In this document: positions 33,075 through 42,206 of the stretch, piece by piece
Position numbering within the stretch: the first letter of the stretch is position 1
Layout: every line of letters begins with the position of its first letter
Source of the DNA: JBAZYZ01 sp041659085
GTDB taxonomy: Bacteria; Patescibacteriota; Minisyncoccia; Phycocordibacterales; VMEP01
Reading direction: 5' to 3'
Assembly (NCBI GenBank): GCA_041659085.1
Contig: JBAZYZ010000001.1
Coordinates: 12,945 to 76,944, forward strand
DNA: 64,000 nucleotides
The notes under the pieces: model-generated
The model's input: only the letters and a program-made list of their open reading frames with translations
What the model was told of the DNA's origin: nothing
Databases searched by the model: none
Position numbers and translations under genes: made by a program

Positions 33075-34178
33075 ATGAAAATCCTAATCGCGACCGGCAT
33101 ATATCCGCCGTCAATCGGTGGGCCGGCGACATATTCCAAGATACTTTTTGACGAGCTGCCGAAGCGGGGGATTGGCGCTGCGGTGTTTTCTTTTGACGAA
33201 GTCAGGCATTTGCCGAAAGTAATCAGCCATATCGCTTATTTTTTCAAAGTTCTGGCGCACGGAGTTTCGTGCGACATTATTTATGCTCAGGATCCAATCT
33301 CTGTCGGTTTGCCGGCGCTTTTCGCCGCAAAAATTTTGAGAAAAAGGTTTTTCCTGAAAGTGGTCGGCGATTATGCCTGGGAACAGGGCGCCCAGCGCTT
33401 CGGGGTCACCGATTTGTTGGACGAGTTTTCAAAAGAGCCGTTATCGGGCTATTCCGCCCCGGTGCGGTTTTTACGCAAGGCGGAATCTTTTGTGGCCCGT
33501 AGAGCCGAGAGGGTGATAGTGCCGAGCAGATACTTGAAAAAAATTGTTACTAGGTGGGGGGTCCCGGAAGAAAGAATTTGTGTAATTTATAATGCCCTTG
33601 AGGGGGTTGCCGAGCCGGGCAATGAAGAGCATCCGAAGATTCTTTTGAGCGGGAAATCGGTTGTTTCTGCCGGCAGACTGGTTCCGTGGAAAGGATTCCT
33701 GTCTTTGGTTGAGACGATGATTGAACTCACGAAAAAATTTCCTGATCTGAAACTCTATATCATCGGTGACGGTCCGGAACGCGAGACGATAGAGAGGAGA
33801 ATAAAGCAACTGGAACTTGGCCGAAACGTTCATTTGGTCGGCGGCGTTCCGCAGAAAATGCTTTTTGAATACATAAGAGCGGGGAGTATTTTCGCTCTCA
33901 ATACCGGCTACGAGGGATTTTCACACCAGCTTTTGGAGGTTATGGCGCTTGGAGTGCCGCTTGTGACAACGAACGTCGGCGGCAATCCGGAGATTGTAAG
34001 AGAAGGGGAGAATGGTCTCTTGGTTCCGTACGACGACAAGCGCGCGCTTGCCCAAGCTATTGAAAAAATGCTTCGCGACGAAGATTTTGCCGCGAAATGC
34101 GCCGCTTCGGGCAAGAGTACCGCCGCTTTGTTCACAAAGGAGAGAATGGTAGGCGATTTGGTCAAAATACTTGCATGA
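33075..34178 (+). CDS. glycosyltransferase family 4
   Basis: The 367-residue GT-B protein begins ILIATGIYPPSIGGPATY and carries VGDYAWEQGAQRFG (about 97-110), a segment seen in GT4 enzymes of this group. Its C-terminal half has YEGFSHQLLEVMALGVPLVTTNVGGNPEIV. Specificity is unknown. Its stop overlaps the next gene's start (ATGA), so three glycosyltransferases are translated in series. Confidence 0.88.
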   Translation: MKILIATGIYPPSIGGPATYSKILFDELPKRGIGAAVFSFDEVRHLPKVISHIAYFFKVLAHGVSCDIIYAQDPISVGLPALFAAKILRKRFFLKVVGDYAWEQGAQRFGVTDLLDEFSKEPLSGYSAPVRFLRKAESFVARRAERVIVPSRYLKKIVTRWGVPEERICVIYNALEGVAEPGNEEHPKILLSGKSVVSAGRLVPWKGFLSLVETMIELTKKFPDLKLYIIGDGPERETIERRIKQLELGRNVHLVGGVPQKMLFEYIRAGSIFALNTGYEGFSHQLLEVMALGVPLVTTNVGGNPEIVREGENGLLVPYDDKRALAQAIEKMLRDEDFAAKCAASGKSTAALFTKERMVGDLVKILA

Positions 34179-35287
34179 AAGTTTTAATGATTTCAACCGA
34201 CAGGAAAATATTGGAAGAAGGAAGCGCTGTTCGGGCGCGTATGGTTTTATATGGGACGATTTGTGATGAACTTCATATAATTCTGGCTTCTGTCGGCGGT
34301 AGAAAAGAGACAGCATCAATCTCCGGAAATGTTTTTGTGCATCCTACGGCCTCTCTATGCGCCGCGTTTTCCAGACTGTCTTTATTTTTGTCATCAAACC
34401 TTATTTCTGCGGATCTGGTTACCGCGCAGGATCCTTTTGAGACCGGTTTTGCCGCTTGGTACATGTCAAAAAGGGTTGGTGCCAGGCTCGAGATTCAAAT
34501 CCATACCGATTTTTTGAGCCCGTATTTTGGGCGGGGATCATTTATAAATAAAATCCGCGTTTTAATCGCAGGAATTGTTTTGCCCAGAGCTGACGGAATT
34601 CGTGTCGTATCTGAACGTATCGCGAATTCACTCGGTACTTTGCGCTTGTTACCGGGCGCCAATATTACGGTTCTCCCCATTTACGTTGATATTGAAAAAA
34701 TCAGGAATTCCCAAGTGATTTCCGATTTGCGCAAAAAATACCCGCAGTTTGATTTTATGATACTGATGACCTCACGCCTCACGAAAGAAAAAAACATTAG
34801 TCTGGCCATTGAGGCAATGCGCGAGATCATAAATAGGCATCCCAAGGCCGGGCTTGTTATAGTCGGTTCAGGCCCTGAAGAAGTGGAACTTAAGCTGCTT
34901 GCTAAAAAATACAATCTGCAACCCAGTATTGTTTTTGAGTCATGGTCTGATGATGTCATCTCATATATGAAAACCGCGGACTGTTTTCTGTTAACTTCAA
35001 ATTATGAAGGGTTCGGGCTCTCTCTTGTTGAAGCAGCCGCATCCGATTGCCCCATTATTTCAACGGAGGTGGGTATCATTGGCGAGCTTTTGCGTCCCGA
35101 GGAGGATATCTTGGCTTGCCCGGTTGGCGACGCCGGCTGTATCTTGGACAGGTTGGAACGCCTTATGAATTCTCCCGGTCTCGCCCACCAACTTTCTTTA
35201 AAAGCCCAATCTTCGTTTAAGCCACTTATAATGAGCAAGGAGGATTATTTAAAGAAGTTACGCACGGCTTGGGAAAAGTGTTTTTAG
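34175..35287 (+). CDS. glycosyltransferase family 4
   Basis: The 370-residue protein begins KVLMISTDRKILEEGSAVRARM. It has the acceptor-domain TAQDPFETG and QIHTDFLSP segments, and a C-terminal LTSNYEGFGLSLVEAAASDCPIISTEVG with the EX7E motif. ATG 34175 is chosen for its 4-nt overlap with the previous stop; the upstream extension in this frame is not family-like. The N-terminal domain resembles its neighbour at 31872 less than GT4 paralogues usually do. Confidence 0.85.
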   Translation: MKVLMISTDRKILEEGSAVRARMVLYGTICDELHIILASVGGRKETASISGNVFVHPTASLCAAFSRLSLFLSSNLISADLVTAQDPFETGFAAWYMSKRVGARLEIQIHTDFLSPYFGRGSFINKIRVLIAGIVLPRADGIRVVSERIANSLGTLRLLPGANITVLPIYVDIEKIRNSQVISDLRKKYPQFDFMILMTSRLTKEKNISLAIEAMREIINRHPKAGLVIVGSGPEEVELKLLAKKYNLQPSIVFESWSDDVISYMKTADCFLLTSNYEGFGLSLVEAAASDCPIISTEVGIIGELLRPEEDILACPVGDAGCILDRLERLMNSPGLAHQLSLKAQSSFKPLIMSKEDYLKKLRTAWEKCF

Positions 35288-35298
35288 TTTGTTATACT
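35269..35298 (+). promoter_or_regulatory. promoter TTGGGA-N18-TGtTATACT
   Basis: An extended -10 TATACT (35293-35298) overlaps the end of the upstream glycosyltransferase gene. A leader of about 28 nt would precede ATG 35332, without an SD. Confidence 0.5.
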
Positions 35299-35331
35299 AC
35301 CCGGGCTTATAAGGGTTTGTTTAGATGCTAT

Positions 35332-36342
35332 ATGCCAAAAACCGCAAAAAAATACAAAAAGATTTTAGTGACAGGGACGGCCGGTTTTATCGGATTTCAC
35401 CTTGCCAAGGAGCTGCTTAGAGACAAGGACTGCGAGGTTGTTGGCATCGACAGCATAACCGACTATTACGATGTCCGTATGAAGCAAAAACGTAATGAGG
35501 TTTTGAAAAAATACTCCAATTACACATTCTATAAAGTTAACCTGGCTGATTATAAAAAACTTGAAAATATAATCAAAAAAGAGAAGCCGGAGGCTATAAT
35601 CCATCTGGCGGCCCAGGCAGGAGTCAGGTATTCTCTTACCAACCCGTGGGCTTACGAACAGTCAAACTATTTAGGGACACTCAATATTTTTGAGGCATCG
35701 AAAAATTTCGGCATCAAACGTGTGCTGTTTGCTTCCTCAAGTTCGGTTTACGGTTCCAACAAAAAAGTTCCATTTAGTGAGAAAGACATAGTTGACCACC
35801 CTATTTCAATTTATGCCGCATCCAAAAAGGCCAACGAAGTTCTTGCCCATTCATACCACCATCTTTACGGCACAGAAACTGCCGGCATGAGATTCTTTAC
35901 AGTCTATGGCGAATATGGCCGGCCGGACTTGGCTCTTTTCAAGTTCACTAAAAATATTCTGCTTGATAAGCCTATTGATGTCTATAACGGCGGCAAGATG
36001 ATGAGGGACTTTACGTATGTTGACGATATTGTTGCCGGGATTATCGGGATACTGAACAAGAGGGATTTAAAGTACGAGATTTACAATTTGGGAGGCGACA
36101 ACCCCGTGTCTCTTATGGGGTTCATAAGACTGATTGAAAAATTTTTGGGAAAGAAAGCTAAAATCAATTTTATGCCGCTTCAGCCGGGGGATGTGACAAA
36201 AACGATGGCGGATATATCAAAAGCCAAAAAAGAAATAGGATTTGAACCAAAAACGCGGATAGAGGATGGTACCGAGAAATTCATCCGCTGGTTTCTGGAG
36301 AATAAGAACTGGCTTCTTAAGCTGGAAGACCCCAAGCAGTAG
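35332..36342 (+). CDS. NAD-dependent epimerase, UDP-glucuronate 4-epimerase-like
   Basis: The 336-residue extended SDR has VTGTAGFIGFHLAKELL, DSITDYYDVRMKQKR (the loop typical of UDP-GlcA/UDP-GalA 4-epimerases), HLAAQAGVRYS, SSSSVYG, the catalytic YAASKKANE and RFFTVYGEYGRPDLAL. These features point to interconversion of UDP-GlcA and UDP-GalA, supplying galacturonate to the glycan. Length matches the family. Related dehydratases cannot be fully excluded. Confidence 0.87.
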   Translation: MPKTAKKYKKILVTGTAGFIGFHLAKELLRDKDCEVVGIDSITDYYDVRMKQKRNEVLKKYSNYTFYKVNLADYKKLENIIKKEKPEAIIHLAAQAGVRYSLTNPWAYEQSNYLGTLNIFEASKNFGIKRVLFASSSSVYGSNKKVPFSEKDIVDHPISIYAASKKANEVLAHSYHHLYGTETAGMRFFTVYGEYGRPDLALFKFTKNILLDKPIDVYNGGKMMRDFTYVDDIVAGIIGILNKRDLKYEIYNLGGDNPVSLMGFIRLIEKFLGKKAKINFMPLQPGDVTKTMADISKAKKEIGFEPKTRIEDGTEKFIRWFLENKNWLLKLEDPKQ

Positions 36343-36364
36343 GTTTTCTAAGGGAAATGCCGGT

Positions 36365-36393
36365 TTGGCAAAAACGTTTGATTTAATTACAAT
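36365..36393 (+). promoter_or_regulatory. promoter TTGGCA-N17-TACAAT, leaderless geometry
   Basis: The -35 is at 36365-36370, the -10 at 36388-36393, ending 7 nt before ATG 36401. Confidence 0.65.
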
Positions 36394-36400
36394 AGCCCCC

Positions 36401-37243
36401 ATGGATAAAAATAAAAAAATTGGTTTTATCGGTCAGGGATATATAGGCAAAAACTACGCCGACGATTTTGAGAAACGCGGCTATTCGGTTGTGCGCTATG
36501 CTTTAGAAGAACCTCATATTTCAAACAAAGAGAAGATCGCGGAATGTGACATTGTGTTTATCGCCGTGCCGACCCCGACAACTCCGGAAGGATTTGACGA
36601 CCATATCGTTGACGAGGCCATTAATCTTGTTGGCGCTGGCAAAATTGCCGTGATTAAGTCCACGGTTCTTCCGGGCACTACGGAGAAACTTCAAAGGGCG
36701 CATAGCGGTGTCTTGGTATTAAATTCGCCGGAATTTCTTTCGGAAGCGACAGCGGCGCATGATGCGGCTCATCCGGCGCAAAATATTATCGGCATTCCCG
36801 AGGACACGGCCGGGCATCGCGAAGCCGCGGAGCTTGTCTTGTCTATTTTGCCGGAAACACAGAGTTCGCTCGTGTGTAAAAGCGCCGAATCCGAGCTTTT
36901 CAAGTACGCGCATAACATGAGCGGCTATGTGCAGATTGTGCTGTTTAATATTATTTATGATTTGGCGCAAAAATTAGGCTGTGACTGGGAGCCTATTCAG
37001 AAAGCGATTGAAGCGGACCCGCTTATTTCCAACCGATACGCGCGGCCGATTCACAAAAGCGGAAGGGGCGCAGGAGGTCACTGTTTTATAAAAGATTTTG
37101 AAGCTTTTTCGAGCCTTTATCACAGCAAGATTGCTGACCCGCTCGGGGACAAGGTAATGGCCGCTTTGAGGGAGAAAAATATTGATTTGCTGAAAAAGAG
37201 CGGCAAAGATTTGGATTTATTGAAAGGAGTTTATGGCAATTAG
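36401..37243 (+). CDS. UDP-glucose/GDP-mannose dehydrogenase-like, lacking the C-terminal domain
   Basis: The 280-residue protein has the N-terminal Rossmann domain (IGFIGQGYIGKNYADDF), AVPTPTTPEG, KSTVLPGTTE, NSPEFLSEATA and the central domain ending in GAGGHCFIKDFEAF with the catalytic Cys (about 230). Family members are normally 420-450 residues with a third, UDP-binding domain, which is missing here. The frame ends normally, overlapping the next gene by 11 nt, so this is not an obvious frameshift. It may be a minimal dehydrogenase or have another substrate. Context suggests UDP-GlcA supply. Confidence 0.78.
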   Translation: MDKNKKIGFIGQGYIGKNYADDFEKRGYSVVRYALEEPHISNKEKIAECDIVFIAVPTPTTPEGFDDHIVDEAINLVGAGKIAVIKSTVLPGTTEKLQRAHSGVLVLNSPEFLSEATAAHDAAHPAQNIIGIPEDTAGHREAAELVLSILPETQSSLVCKSAESELFKYAHNMSGYVQIVLFNIIYDLAQKLGCDWEPIQKAIEADPLISNRYARPIHKSGRGAGGHCFIKDFEAFSSLYHSKIADPLGDKVMAALREKNIDLLKKSGKDLDLLKGVYGN

Positions 37244-38288
37244 ATTATTAATCATTACGCAAAAAGTCGATAGGAATGATCCTATATTGGGATTTTTTCA
37301 CAGGTGGATAGAAGAATTTTCAAAGAGTTGCGAAAAAATAACGGTAATTTGTTTGGGGGAAGGCGAGTACAGCCTGCCGGGTAATATAAAAGTTTTATCT
37401 CTGGGAAAAGAAGGAGGTGTGTCTGGCTTCGTATACCTGTTTCGTTTTTATAAATATATTTTCGAGGAGCGCAAAAATTATGATGTTGTTTTTGTGCACA
37501 TGAATCAGGAGTACGTTTTACTGGGCGGGCTACCCTGGCAATTTATGGGAAAGAAAATAATGATGTGGAGAAACCATCCGGGTGGGGGTTTTTTAACGGA
37601 TATGGCTGTGTTTTTGTCCAACAAGGTTTTCTGCACTTCAAATCAATCATATACTGCGCGTTTCAAGAAAACACAAATCATGCCGGTTGGTATAGACACA
37701 TCATTTTTTACCGATAAAAAGGGTGAAAGAATTAAAAATTCCCTACTTATTCTCGGCAGAATTGCCCCGGTAAAAAAACAGGAACTTATTATTGACGCGC
37801 TTAAAATATTGCGCGAGAAAGGAACCTCTTTTACTGCCCATTTTATTGGGGACGCTCTTCCAAAGGACTCTGATTATTATGATATGCTCCAAAAGAAGGC
37901 GTCCGAGGCTAGCATGTCGGAATCGGTTTCTTTTAAGAAGTCTGTTTCAAACATGGAGACACCGGATATTTACAATAAGTTTGAAATATTTATCAATGCC
38001 ACGCCAAGCGGCAGTTTGGACAAAACAATTTTTGAGGCAATGGCCTGCGGGGCGTTACCCATGACTTCCAATAAAAGTCTCATTGGGGTTATTGACCAGC
38101 GGTCTATTTTTGAAGAAGACAACGCCAATGATCTGGCGGAAAAGATAAAAGAGTTATTTATTCTGAATGACGAGGAGAAAAATATTTACCGCATAAAGAA
38201 CCGCGATTTTGTTGTTGACGATCATTCCCTGAAGAGTCTTGTGGAAAAAGTTGTTTTATACTGCGAAGAGAATGATTTACAAAAATAA
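37233..38288 (+). CDS. glycosyltransferase family 4
   Basis: The 351-residue GT-B protein has an N-terminal domain with WRNHPGGGFL and the inter-domain MPVGIDTSFF. Its C-terminal region includes ILGRIAPVKKQELIIDAL and a GT4-type end NATPSGSLDKTIFEAMACGALPMTSN (an EX7E variant in which the first Glu is replaced). The ATG lies inside the previous gene's last codons, with GGAG just upstream by chance of coding. It overlaps the next methyltransferase by 17 nt. Confidence 0.8.
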   Translation: MAIRLLIITQKVDRNDPILGFFHRWIEEFSKSCEKITVICLGEGEYSLPGNIKVLSLGKEGGVSGFVYLFRFYKYIFEERKNYDVVFVHMNQEYVLLGGLPWQFMGKKIMMWRNHPGGGFLTDMAVFLSNKVFCTSNQSYTARFKKTQIMPVGIDTSFFTDKKGERIKNSLLILGRIAPVKKQELIIDALKILREKGTSFTAHFIGDALPKDSDYYDMLQKKASEASMSESVSFKKSVSNMETPDIYNKFEIFINATPSGSLDKTIFEAMACGALPMTSNKSLIGVIDQRSIFEEDNANDLAEKIKELFILNDEEKNIYRIKNRDFVVDDHSLKSLVEKVVLYCEENDLQK

Positions 38289-38928
38289 AAAGGAACTGAT
38301 AGGAACCCTGGTAAACTCAAAGGATACAATTCTTGATGTTGGGTTTTGGGGGCAGGGTCAGACTATTGATAATCCGAAATGGCCGCATCGTTTTATTTTG
38401 GAGAAAGCTGGAGGCGCATATACGTATGGTTTAGACGTGGATTTTGACGAAGGAAAGCTGGGGAAGATAAATGACATTTCTCATTACAAAAAGGGAAGTG
38501 CGGAAGATTTCCAAATAAGCCTAAAATTTGATGTTATTTTTGCTGCTGACCTAATTGAGCATTTGTCCAACCCCGGATTATTTCTCAAGTCTTGTCGCGA
38601 TAATCTAAAGGATGGCGGCAGTTTGGTTATTACAACCCCGAATTGTTTTAGCCTTTTCAATATTGCCGAAAAACTGACAAAAACCGAGCCTACGGTTAAT
38701 TCCGACCATACTATGTATTTCAATTCAAAAACACTAAGAACTCTGTTCGCGAAAAATGACTGGAGTATTGTTTCGATGGATTACTTATACAGTCTTGATA
38801 CAGGCTACGTGGAAAGTTGGAAAAAGAAATTTTTGAATGCTATTTACCACGCACTTTCTTGGTATACGCCCAAATATATTGAAACATTGGTTATTGTGGC
38901 TAAGCCGGATAATCTGGCTAAGGGGTAG
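38272..38928 (+). CDS. class I SAM-dependent methyltransferase
   Basis: The 218-residue protein has the SAM motif I as ILDVGFWGQGQ (about 21-31), an acidic GLDVDFDEG, and DVIFAADLIEHLSNPGLFL (about 84-102), matching motif IV of class I methyltransferases. PNCFSLFN and a C-terminal hydrophobic segment follow. Motif I lacks the usual GxGxG. The acceptor is unknown; placement between glycosyltransferases suggests methylation of the glycan or its precursors. ATG 38272 overlaps the previous gene. Confidence 0.78.
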   Translation: MIYKNKKELIGTLVNSKDTILDVGFWGQGQTIDNPKWPHRFILEKAGGAYTYGLDVDFDEGKLGKINDISHYKKGSAEDFQISLKFDVIFAADLIEHLSNPGLFLKSCRDNLKDGGSLVITTPNCFSLFNIAEKLTKTEPTVNSDHTMYFNSKTLRTLFAKNDWSIVSMDYLYSLDTGYVESWKKKFLNAIYHALSWYTPKYIETLVIVAKPDNLAKG

Positions 38929-38973
38929 ACGATGGAGATTCCTTGTTGGTCATTTTTTGAGTAAGATTATGTG

Positions 38974-39651
38974 ATGAATAGAACTGAAAAAAGATTTGAA
39001 AATGCTGTCATATCAAAAACATTCCGAAAGATTGTAAGTACTTTTGAATTGGGACACAAAGAGGTGTTAGATCTCGGTTGCGGTTTTGGGGAACATCTGT
39101 CGTTATTTGGCGATGGTAGTATCGGCGTGACGACAAACATGAAAGAAGTTAATGAAGGTAAGGATAGGGGATTATCAATTATTTATGGAAATATCGAGGA
39201 GCTTGAAAAACTTCATATTAAAGATAGTTTTGATATTATTTGGGCTAATAACTTTTTTGAGCATATTTTGTCCCCGCACGCTTTTTTGGCAAAACTTAGG
39301 GGTGTTGCCGGAAGTGACACCAAATTAATTTTAGGTGTCCCGGTGATACCGCCACTCCAATCGCTGCTTATTTTCTCCAAATTCCGCGGAGCGCTCGCCA
39401 GTAATCATATAAATTTTTTCAACAGAAAAACTCTTTTGCTTACGGTATTGCGCGCGGGATGGCATATCAATGACGTCCGTCCGTTTATATCGGGCTTTGC
39501 TCCGCTCGACAGATTTCTTGGTTTATTTGCCCCCCATCTGTATATAGTCGCGCGTAAGAATGAATCATTTTTATATCCGGAAAAGAAATTGCAGGAATGG
39601 AAGGGGGTTGATTACTACGCCTCATTTCTTAAGGACACAGGACAATTATGA
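38974..39651 (+). CDS. class I SAM-dependent methyltransferase
   Basis: The 225-residue protein carries [16 protein letters not shown] (about 31-46, canonical motif I), [21 protein letters not shown] (about 86-106) and GVPVIPP after strand 5. A GTG at 38971 in frame could also start it. It overlaps the next glycosyltransferase by 4 nt (ATGA), so it belongs to the glycan operon. Confidence 0.8.
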   Translation: MNRTEKRFENAVISKTFRKIVSTFELGHKEVLDLGCGFGEHLSLFGDGSIGVTTNMKEVNEGKDRGLSIIYGNIEELEKLHIKDSFDIIWANNFFEHILSPHAFLAKLRGVAGSDTKLILGVPVIPPLQSLLIFSKFRGALASNHINFFNRKTLLLTVLRAGWHINDVRPFISGFAPLDRFLGLFAPHLYIVARKNESFLYPEKKLQEWKGVDYYASFLKDTGQL

Positions 39652-40784
39652 ATAGAAAGCTGATTTACATCGCCAATATAAGATTACCGACGGAAAAAGC
39701 GCACGGCATTCAGATAATGAAAACCTGCGAAGCTTTTGCTCGTGCGGGTTTACGGGTTGAACTTGTCGTACCGTGGCGGAATAATGAAATAAAAGACAGC
39801 CCGTTTGATTATTACGTAGTAGAAAAGATTTTTGGTATCCGCCGGATTTTTTCTCTTGACTTGGTTTCATTTGGGAAAATTGGTTTTTTGATACAGCTGG
39901 CGACTTTTTCCGTCGCGGTTCTTTGGAAAATCTATTTTGGGCGTGACAAAAATCAGCAGACGTTTTTTTATTCCCGCGACGAACTCCCTCTTTTCTTACT
40001 GTCGCTTTTCCCGTCGCTACGAAACCACATTGTTTGGGAAGCTCATATGGGACATATGAATATGTTTATATACACTCTTATCAAGCGTCATGTTCCGGTC
40101 GTGGCTATTTCCAATGGACTTATGGAATTGTATCGTTCTTGCGGGGCAAAAAATATTTTGGTTGCTCCTGACGGCGTGGATTTGGGGCAATTTAGTGTTA
40201 AGGAAAATAAAAAAGAAGCCAGGGCGGAGCTTGATTTACCGGAAGACAAACATATTGTTTTGTACACAGGTCATCTTTATGTGCGGAAGGGGGTTGATAC
40301 GCTGGCGCAGGCTGTTTCTAAGCTTAGCGATGACACCTGCGTTGTTTTTGTGGGAGGGACAAAAAAGGACACAGAATCATTCAAAAGTAAGTATGGAGAT
40401 ATAGAGAATATAATGATTCTGGGAGGTAAGCCCCATAGTGAAATTCCCATGTACCTTCGAGCCGCCGATGTATTGATTATCCCGAATAGCGCCAAAGAAG
40501 AAGACTCGCGACTCTATACTTCACCGATGAAGCTTTTTGAATATATGGCAAGCGGTGTTCCCATTGTTGCTTCTAATCTGCCGTCGCTTAGGGAGGTTTT
40601 GAATGAAGAAAATGCTATATTGGTGCAGCCGGATAGTCCGGCGGATTTAGCTGACGGCATAGTTTCTGTTTTTAGCGATGAAAAAAAATCTGCGATATTG
40701 GCAGAGAAAGCCCTAGAGGACGTCCTCCGATACAGTTGGGCAAAACGGGCGGAAGCGATTATAAGTTTCATATATACCAATTGA
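39648..40784 (+). CDS. glycosyltransferase family 4
   Basis: The 378-residue GT-B enzyme starts [31 protein letters not shown], an N-terminal type seen in GT4 enzymes that begin with a membrane-associated acceptor domain. It has [30 protein letters not shown] and the C-terminal [27 protein letters not shown], where the EX7E motif is modified. The start overlaps the previous stop. A GtrA-like gene follows. Confidence 0.85.
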   Translation: MNRKLIYIANIRLPTEKAHGIQIMKTCEAFARAGLRVELVVPWRNNEIKDSPFDYYVVEKIFGIRRIFSLDLVSFGKIGFLIQLATFSVAVLWKIYFGRDKNQQTFFYSRDELPLFLLSLFPSLRNHIVWEAHMGHMNMFIYTLIKRHVPVVAISNGLMELYRSCGAKNILVAPDGVDLGQFSVKENKKEARAELDLPEDKHIVLYTGHLYVRKGVDTLAQAVSKLSDDTCVVFVGGTKKDTESFKSKYGDIENIMILGGKPHSEIPMYLRAADVLIIPNSAKEEDSRLYTSPMKLFEYMASGVPIVASNLPSLREVLNEENAILVQPDSPADLADGIVSVFSDEKKSAILAEKALEDVLRYSWAKRAEAIISFIYTN

Positions 40785-40816
40785 ATTTAAAAATAAAAAT
40801 CAAAAATTTTTTTCTT

Positions 40817-41197
40817 ATGCTCATGAGCTGGTATTTTCTGAAAAGTGTAATTTCAGGAGGAACCACGGCTCTTGTTGACCTATCTCTATTGTTTGTTTTT
40901 CGGGAGATACTACACGTGTCTTATTGGTTATCAGTCAACACTTCTTTTGCCGTTGCCATCGCAGTTAATTTTTCCCTTCAGAAATTCTGGACCTTTTCCA
41001 ATAAAGATTTAGATTCTGCGCACAAACAATTTATTAAGTTTTTTCTGTTGGCGATGGGGAATATGGCTATGAATAGTTTGCTTATGTATGTGTTGTCAAT
41101 CGTGTTTGGCCTTTGGTATCTCGGGGCGCAAGTTATTACAATAGGTACGTTGGCAATAGTAAATTTTGTCTTGTACAGGAATTTTGTTTTCAAATAG
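40817..41197 (+). CDS. GtrA family membrane protein
   Basis: The 126-residue protein has four hydrophobic segments and the GtrA pattern: FLKSVISGGTTALVDLSLLFVF at the start, VAIAVNFSLQKFWTF in the middle, and a final IVNFVLYRNFVF. GtrA-like proteins flip or present polyprenyl-linked sugars for surface glycan modification. ATG 40817 avoids an overlap with the previous gene; 40826 is an alternative. The GtrB-like glycosyltransferase gene lies 63 nt downstream, the classic pair. Confidence 0.85.
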   Translation: MLMSWYFLKSVISGGTTALVDLSLLFVFREILHVSYWLSVNTSFAVAIAVNFSLQKFWTFSNKDLDSAHKQFIKFFLLAMGNMAMNSLLMYVLSIVFGLWYLGAQVITIGTLAIVNFVLYRNFVFK

Positions 41198-41245
41198 ACA
41201 TTTCCTCCGCTCCTATTTTTAGTTTTTGCCGTATTTCTCCGCTTC

Positions 41246-41254
41246 TGATAGAAT
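41246..41254 (+). promoter_or_regulatory. extended -10 promoter TGATAGAAT, leaderless geometry
   Basis: TAGAAT (41249-41254) with a TGn extension ends 6 nt before ATG 41261. Confidence 0.65.
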
Positions 41255-41260
41255 TCTGCC

Positions 41261-42202
41261 ATGAAGCTATCGGTCATTATCCCCGTCTATAATGAAGAAG
41301 AGAACATAAAAAAGCTACACAGGGAGCTTGTTTCTGTCATGGGTGACATCAAACTTTCTTATGAGATTATTTGGGTCAACGACGGTTCCAAAGACGCTAG
41401 TCTGGCGGTGCTTGAGGAAATAGCAAAGATTGATGCGAATTCAAAGATTATAGATTTTGCGCGAAATTTCGGACAGACTGCCGCAATGTCGGCCGGTATT
41501 AAGCAGGCGACGGGAGACATTATTATACCGATGGACGCCGATTTGCAGAATGACCCGGTTGATATTCCTAAGTTTTTAAAAAAGATTGAAGAGGGCTACG
41601 ACGTAGTTTCTGGCTGGCGCAAGAATCGCAAGGACGCCCTTCTCTTAAGAAAGGTTCCTTCATGGATTGCAAATTCAATTATCGCCGCCATTACCGGTGT
41701 GCGTATTCATGATTACGGATGTTCAATGAAAGCTTATAGGCGAGATATTATCCAGGGAATTATTCTTTATGGAGAGATGCATCGTTTTATTCCGGCATAC
41801 GTGGGTTGGCATGGAGGCAAGGTGACCGAGATTGTGGTCAATCATCGCCCGCGTATTCACGGAGAGACTAAGTACGGAATTTCGCGTACCTTCCGCGTAA
41901 TTCTTGACCTCATTTTAATAAAATTCCTTTCAAAGTATATGAATCGCCCCATTCATTTTTTTGGGGGGATAGGTTTTATGTCTCTGGCTCTTGGCGGGAT
42001 AGCCGCTATCGCCGCGGTTTACCTGAAGTTGTTTAATTCGATATCCTTTATCACGACTCCGTTGCCTATCTTTTCGGCAATGCTGGTGATCGTCGGCGTG
42101 CAGCTTATTGCCATGGGCGTTATAGCGGAAATGCTTATGCGCGTCTACTATGAGTCGCAGGGGAAACAGCCTTATTCCATTAAGAAGACCATGAACACCT
42201 AA
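41261..42202 (+). CDS. glycosyltransferase family 2, GtrB/DPM1-like
   Basis: The 313-residue GT-A enzyme has LSVIIPVYNEEENI, EIIWVNDGSKD, the DXD-type MDADLQNDP (about 91-99), YGCSMKAYRRD and RIHGETKYG, then two C-terminal membrane helices. This is the polyprenyl-phosphate glycosyltransferase type that makes a lipid-phosphate-linked sugar, used by GtrA and membrane-bound transferases. The partner GtrA-like gene is immediately upstream. It has its own leaderless-type promoter. Confidence 0.92.
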   Translation: MKLSVIIPVYNEEENIKKLHRELVSVMGDIKLSYEIIWVNDGSKDASLAVLEEIAKIDANSKIIDFARNFGQTAAMSAGIKQATGDIIIPMDADLQNDPVDIPKFLKKIEEGYDVVSGWRKNRKDALLLRKVPSWIANSIIAAITGVRIHDYGCSMKAYRRDIIQGIILYGEMHRFIPAYVGWHGGKVTEIVVNHRPRIHGETKYGISRTFRVILDLILIKFLSKYMNRPIHFFGGIGFMSLALGGIAAIAAVYLKLFNSISFITTPLPIFSAMLVIVGVQLIAMGVIAEMLMRVYYESQGKQPYSIKKTMNT

Positions 42203-42206
42203 AGGT

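Noticed and set aside
36266..36400. Upstream extension of the dehydrogenase gene
   Set aside because: It overlaps the previous epimerase gene in another frame and precedes the promoter; the Rossmann motif begins right after ATG 36401.
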